DNA of 64,000 bases, taken from contig NZ_RAZF01000006.1 in the NCBI RefSeq assembly GCF_003612555.1, forward strand, positions 62,001-126,000. Direction: 5' to 3'. The stretch comes from Acutalibacter sp. 1XD8-33. Lineage in GTDB: Bacteria; Bacillota; Clostridia; Oscillospirales; Acutalibacteraceae. The position numbers and the translations under genes are program-made. Of this stretch, positions 60,458 to 64,000 are shown piece after piece (the stretch's first letter is position 1; each line of letters begins with the position of its first letter). The notes under the pieces were generated by a model that saw nothing but the letters and a program-made list of their open reading frames with translations, had not been told where the DNA came from and made no database searches.

Positions 60458-60578
60458 AAAGGAGAAAACCAACACCTTTTCTAAAAAATTCGGGGCGCGC
60501 GCCCCGCTACTTGCAGTCATTCTATCACAACCGCGCAAAAAATGCAAGCCCATAGCGCCGGGGGAGGGTCAAAGTGTA

Positions 60579-60835
60579 TTTTTTTGAAGTAGTAGGGGGC
60601 CTCCATGCGCACAGAAGAGTTCGCAAGCGAACTCTCGCGCATTCCGGCAAGACCTTGGGGTTTTGCCCCAAACCTCACAAGAGGCCTAACGCCCTTTGAC
60701 CGCGTAACGCAGTATAGTTAGTTTTATCGCACATAGCCAACCAGGGTAAAAGTTTCGTCAACCTTTTCAAAGGTTGCGGGGGACAGGGGGCAGAGCCCCC
60801 AGCCGCCGGAGGCCGTAAACATCGTCCCCCAAACA
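60579..60835. repeat. Dispersed structured repeat, copy 5
   Basis: Left end TTTTTTTGAAGTAGTAGG. Hairpins GAGTTCGCAAGCGAACTC, TTGGGGTTTTGCCCCAA, AACCTTTTCAAAGGTT and GGGGGCAGAGCCCCC, with the core AACCAGGGTAAAAGTTTC. The right end is degenerate. It fills most of the 500-bp gap before the lipoprotein gene. Confidence 0.65.
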
Positions 60836-60886
60836 TCGTCCCTAACAAAAAGATTGGATTTCGGGTGGGGAAAGCGGACTCCGGGC

Positions 60887-60915
60887 TTGCATAAAAAGAC
60901 AGGCTTTGTTATAAT
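60887..60915 (+). promoter_or_regulatory. Promoter of the binding-protein gene
   Basis: TTGCAT (60887-60892), 17-bp spacer, TATAAT (60910-60915), 51 bp before the start codon. Confidence 0.7.
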
Positions 60916-60965
60916 GTATGCGGGTTCGCTGAAAAAGGTTTTGACAGAAAGCGAGAGATTTTTAT

Positions 60966-62288
60966 ATGAACATGAACAAACGACCTGCCCGACTGTTGGC
61001 AGCGCTGCTGTGCCTGTGCCTGTGCCTTGCCTGTACCGTGCTGGGGGCCTGTTCTGATGTGAGCGGGTTGGTATCCGGCGTAGCCACGGGCGTGTTTCCC
61101 GTGGAGGTGAACGGCGTTACCATCAGTTCCAAGCCCCAGAAGGTGGCGGTGCTGTCCCCCAACCTGGCCGACGTGGTGCTGGCCCTGGGATGTGAAACCC
61201 AGCTGGCCGCAGGATCCGGGGACTGCACCCAGGACGCTCTGCGGGACTTGCAGAAAATCGACGCAATGGACGCCCAGGCTGTTGCGGGAGCGGGACCCGA
61301 CCTGGTGCTGCTGGACCCGTCCAGCGCCGGAGCGGAGCAGGCCCTGAAGGACGCCGGCCTTACGGTGGTGAATATTGCCCCGGCCGTGGACAGGGAGGAC
61401 TTCGAGCGGCTCTACGCCCAGGTTTCCTCCGCCTTAAACGGCGGTGAGGCGGGCTATGACCAGGGGATTGCCGCTGCTCAGGATGTGTTCCTCACCCTGG
61501 ACAATATCACCCGTCTGGTGCCCAGCGATAGGATTACTACCGGATGCTATTTATATGATCTGGACGGCTCTGGCGTGACGGGGGATATGTTTGCCACCAC
61601 CATCATGACCTATTCCGGCGTGACCAACGCCTTCAAGAGCCTCTCCGGGGGCAGCTATAGCTTTGATGACCTGAAGGTCTCCGACCCGGACGTGATCTTC
61701 TGCCGCCCGGGTCTGAAGGCGGAGATTGAGGACGACTCCCGGTTTGAGGACTTCCAGGCGGTGAAGGACGGCAAGGTGGTGGAGCTGGACCCCACCCTGA
61801 TGGAGCGGCAGGGGCGCACGGTGGTGTCCGCCGCCTACGAGATCACCGCGGCGGCCTTCCCAGAGCTGCTGGAGGAGAGCTCCATGAAGGTCACCGACCC
61901 CACGGAGAAGATCGACTCCGACGTGAGCTCGGCCCTGGTCAGCTCCGCCCTGGAGGAGGATGACACCACCTATGAGACCCTGCAGGAGCGGGACCAGGGG
62001 GAAGAGGTGCTGAAGATGCAGAGCCGCCTGGACGAGCTGGGCTATCTGGACATGGCCTATGACGGCTACTACGGGGAGCACACCGTCCAGTGCGTGAAGG
62101 ATTTCCAGCGGGCCAACGGCCTGCCGGAGACGGGCGTGGCGGATTCCGACACCCAGAAGCGCCTGTACTCCAATCTGGCTAAGGGCAAGGACGGCGCGTC
62201 TCCCAGCCCGGATGCCAGCCCCGACCCGGATGCCAGTCCCAGCCCAGAGTCCAGCGAAAGCCCGGAGCCCAGTGACGGGGATGAATAA
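60966..62288 (+). CDS. Lipoprotein: TroA-like binding domain + peptidoglycan-binding
   Basis: A 440-residue secreted protein. A signal peptide ends at a lipobox (VLGAC), so it is probably a lipoprotein. Residues about 50-310 are a TroA/BtuF-like periplasmic binding fold (VAVLSPNLADVVLALGCETQLAAGSGD; AGPDLVLLDPSSAGAEQALKDAG; VSDPDVIFCRPGLK). Residues about 340-400 are a peptidoglycan-binding domain (DQGEEVLKMQSRLDELGYLDMAYDGYYGEHTVQCVKDFQRANGL). A Ser/Pro/Asp-rich tail follows. No ABC permease or ATPase is adjacent. It may hold a metal or cofactor scavenger at the wall; this is inference. The ribosome site is weak. Confidence 0.82.
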   Translation: MNMNKRPARLLAALLCLCLCLACTVLGACSDVSGLVSGVATGVFPVEVNGVTISSKPQKVAVLSPNLADVVLALGCETQLAAGSGDCTQDALRDLQKIDAMDAQAVAGAGPDLVLLDPSSAGAEQALKDAGLTVVNIAPAVDREDFERLYAQVSSALNGGEAGYDQGIAAAQDVFLTLDNITRLVPSDRITTGCYLYDLDGSGVTGDMFATTIMTYSGVTNAFKSLSGGSYSFDDLKVSDPDVIFCRPGLKAEIEDDSRFEDFQAVKDGKVVELDPTLMERQGRTVVSAAYEITAAAFPELLEESSMKVTDPTEKIDSDVSSALVSSALEEDDTTYETLQERDQGEEVLKMQSRLDELGYLDMAYDGYYGEHTVQCVKDFQRANGLPETGVADSDTQKRLYSNLAKGKDGASPSPDASPDPDASPSPESSESPEPSDGDE

Positions 62289-62324
62289 GAGGAATATGAG
62301 GAAGTAAGAGGCTTTTTGCGGAAA

Positions 62325-62564
62325 TTTTTTTGAGTAGTAAAAGTCCTTCGGCGGCACAGACCGCCGCCTACGGCAAGACCTTGAGGGCGTTGCCCTCAAA
62401 CTCCCACGAGCTTTTGAAAAAGCTCGAGCAAAACTTTTATGCTGGCTAGCTGAGTGCGATAAATCCAACCAGGGTAAAGTTTTCGTCCACCTTTTTCAAA
62501 AGGTGGTGGGGTTCTTAGGGGTGAAACCCCTGAGCCGCCGGGGGCCGTCCAATACTCAAAAAAA
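62325..62564. repeat. Dispersed structured repeat, copy 6
   Basis: Clear inverted ends: TTTTTTTGAGTAGTA left, AATACTCAAAAAAA right. Hairpins TTGAGGGCGTTGCCCTCAA, GAGCTTTTGAAAAAGCTC, CCACCTTTTTCAAAAGGTGG and AGGGGTGAAACCCCT. Core ATGCTGGCTAGCTGAGTGCG facing AACCAGGGTAAAGTTTTC. It lies between the lipoprotein and the second MATE gene. Confidence 0.75.
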
Positions 62565-62595
62565 TTCACGTAAGAGCTCGATTGAGGAAACAAGT

Positions 62596-63975
62596 ATGGC
62601 AATTTTCACAAGAGACAGATCCTTCTATAAGACCCTGATCGCCCTGGCGATCCCCATCTCCCTGCAAAATCTGATCACCTTCGCCATCGGCTTCGCGGAC
62701 AATCTAATGATCGGCCGCCTGGGAGACGACGCCATCTCCGGGGTCTACGTGGGCAACCAGATCCAGGCCCTGATCCAAATGTTCATCGCCGGCATCGAGG
62801 GGGCCATCCTCATCCTCTCCGCCCAGTACTGGGGGAAGAAGGACACGGGCAGCATCCGCAAGGTGGTGTCCATCGGGGTGCGGTTCGCCTTTTGCATCGG
62901 GCTGGCGGTCACCCTGGGGGCAGTGCTCTTCCCCACGGAGATCATCGGGCTGTTCACCAAGGAGCAGGGCGTGGTGGCCGAGGGCGCGGCCTATCTCCAG
63001 ATCGTGGGCGTCACCTACCTGTTCTTCAGCATTTCCCAGGTGATGATCGCATCCATGCGCAGCGTGGAGACGGCGAAGATCGGCCTGTATATCTCCGTGA
63101 TGGCCCTGTTTGTGAACGTCTCCCTGAACTACGTGCTGATCTTCGGCAAGCTGGGCTTCCCGGCGCTGGGGGTTCGGGGCGCGGCCATTGCCACGGTGAT
63201 CTCCCGAGTGCTAGAGACCACGGTAAGCGTGGTCTATGTGTTCGCCGTGGACCGGAAGCTGCGCTTCGGCTTCCGGGATCTGCTGCGCACGGACAGCCAG
63301 CTGCTCCGGGATTTTCTGCGCTACGGCCTGCCGGTGATCGGCGGGCAGGTGGTGTGGGCCTTCAATAACCTGATGAACACCAAGATCATGGGCTCCTATA
63401 CCGCCGGGGTTCTGGCAGCGGTGAGCATCACCGGAATGCTCCACAACCTGATCTATGTGTGGATGAACGGCCTGTCCTCCGCAGTGGGGATCATCACCGG
63501 CAAGACCGTGGGCGCGGGCAAATATGAGACCATGAAGGAGTACTCCAAGACGGTGCAGATGATTTTCCTGGGGGTGGGCCTACTCTCCGGCGGGCTGGTG
63601 CTGCTCTTCCGGGAGGGCTTTATCTCCCTCTACAACGCCACCCCAGAGGCCATGGCCTATTCCCGCCAGTTCATCAACGTGATCTCCGTGACCATCATCG
63701 GCACCTGCTATCAGGCGGCCTGCCTGTTCGGGCTGGTGAAGTCCGGGGGGGACATCAGCTTCGTGTTCAAAAACGACACCATCTTCGTGTTTTTGGTGGT
63801 GATCCCCTCCGCGCTGGTGTGCCAGTGGCTGGGGGCCCCGGTGTGGGTGGTGTTCGCGGCGCTGAAATGCGACCAGATTCTCAAGTGTTTCGTGGCGGTG
63901 GTGAAGATCAACCGCTACAATTGGATGAAGAACCTCACGCGGGACGGGGAGGCCCGGCCCGATGGACAGACGTAA
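62596..63975 (+). CDS. MATE family efflux transporter
   Basis: A 459-residue MATE protein: FYKTLIALAIPISLQNLITFAIGFADNLMIGRLGDDAISGVYVGNQIQ, then GIEGAILILSAQYWGKKDTGSIRKVVSIG, and the second half GLPVIGGQVVWAFNNLMNTKIMGSYTAGVLAAVSI. ATG at 62596 follows TTGAGGAAAC; an upstream frame runs inside repeat copy 6 and is rejected. It differs from the MarR-linked pump. A short reading frame starts at 63962, overlapping its end. Confidence 0.92.
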   Translation: MAIFTRDRSFYKTLIALAIPISLQNLITFAIGFADNLMIGRLGDDAISGVYVGNQIQALIQMFIAGIEGAILILSAQYWGKKDTGSIRKVVSIGVRFAFCIGLAVTLGAVLFPTEIIGLFTKEQGVVAEGAAYLQIVGVTYLFFSISQVMIASMRSVETAKIGLYISVMALFVNVSLNYVLIFGKLGFPALGVRGAAIATVISRVLETTVSVVYVFAVDRKLRFGFRDLLRTDSQLLRDFLRYGLPVIGGQVVWAFNNLMNTKIMGSYTAGVLAAVSITGMLHNLIYVWMNGLSSAVGIITGKTVGAGKYETMKEYSKTVQMIFLGVGLLSGGLVLLFREGFISLYNATPEAMAYSRQFINVISVTIIGTCYQAACLFGLVKSGGDISFVFKNDTIFVFLVVIPSALVCQWLGAPVWVVFAALKCDQILKCFVAVVKINRYNWMKNLTRDGEARPDGQT

Positions 63976-64000
63976 AGGGGGCCGGGGGCTGCTGCTGGCC
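63962..64000 (+). CDS. Possible start of next gene (partial)
   Basis: An ATG at 63962 inside the last codons of the MATE gene opens a frame MDRRKGGRGLLLA that runs off the window: a basic start followed by hydrophobic residues, as in a signal peptide or membrane anchor. No clear ribosome site. Too short to judge. Confidence 0.3.
   Translation, partial: MDRRKGGRGLLLA

Overview
The window looks like chromosome from a spore-forming, Gram-positive gut-type Clostridia, most likely the Oscillospirales/Oscillospiraceae. The evidence is a high-G+C background with strong GGAGG ribosome sites, the sporulation cluster spoVB-hup-rqcP-yabP-yabQ-divIC-yabR, a BofC-like protein, a SAM-I riboswitch and a T-box leader. 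No rRNA, tRNA or CRISPR array was seen. G+C statements are by eye.

Layout. (a) 1 to about 9,175 is the end of a mobilisable element: two small minus-strand genes, a primase/helicase, a MobA/MobV-type relaxase, an XRE repressor, and an AT-rich cargo operon at 5,245-9,114. The cargo encodes a Cys-rich peptide, a radical SAM/SPASM maturase and a UvrA-like dual ATPase. This is the best candidate for an undescribed system: a RiPP (ribosomally made, post-translationally modified peptide) paired with a UvrA-like partner and no visible exporter. The element appears to have cut into a glycoside hydrolase gene at about 9,175. (b) 9,176-13,501: remnant glycosidase, DUF4091 protein, FemAB-like transferase, small ORF. 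(c) 13,705-20,329: hom-thrB-(frameshifted membrane gene)-aspartokinase, then a class A penicillin-binding protein. (d) 20,484-31,719: BofC-like protein, class Ic aspartate aminotransferase, a PurF paralogue lacking its cysteine nucleophile, a degenerate Fic-like protein, an AraC regulator, rarA, an inositol phosphatase, a TfoX C-domain protein, SAM-I riboswitch-metK, and a DUF5060 glycosidase. (e) 31,836-34,453: split transketolase with VOC and GNAT genes.

(f) 34,585-38,951: sporulation and division cluster. (g) 39,005-45,633: fumarase alpha subunit, hpf, an rRNA methyltransferase, an acetyltransferase, an ECF sigma/anti-sigma pair, a sugar isomerase. (h) 46,104-52,811: MFS transporter, two decayed genes, then leuD and leuC separated by an islet of small genes and a broken pyrophosphatase. 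(i) 52,880-55,600: a membrane protein and a T-box(Trp)-controlled TrpB2. (j) 55,600-64,000: SprA-like metalloprotease, MarR-MATE operon with a clear operator, CNNM transporter, a binding-protein/peptidoglycan-binding lipoprotein, and a second MATE pump.

A family of about 190-290 bp intergenic repeats recurs at least six times. Copies share T-rich ends followed by GAGTA and contain hairpins whose stems differ between copies by paired changes. They look like a MITE- or REP-like structured element.
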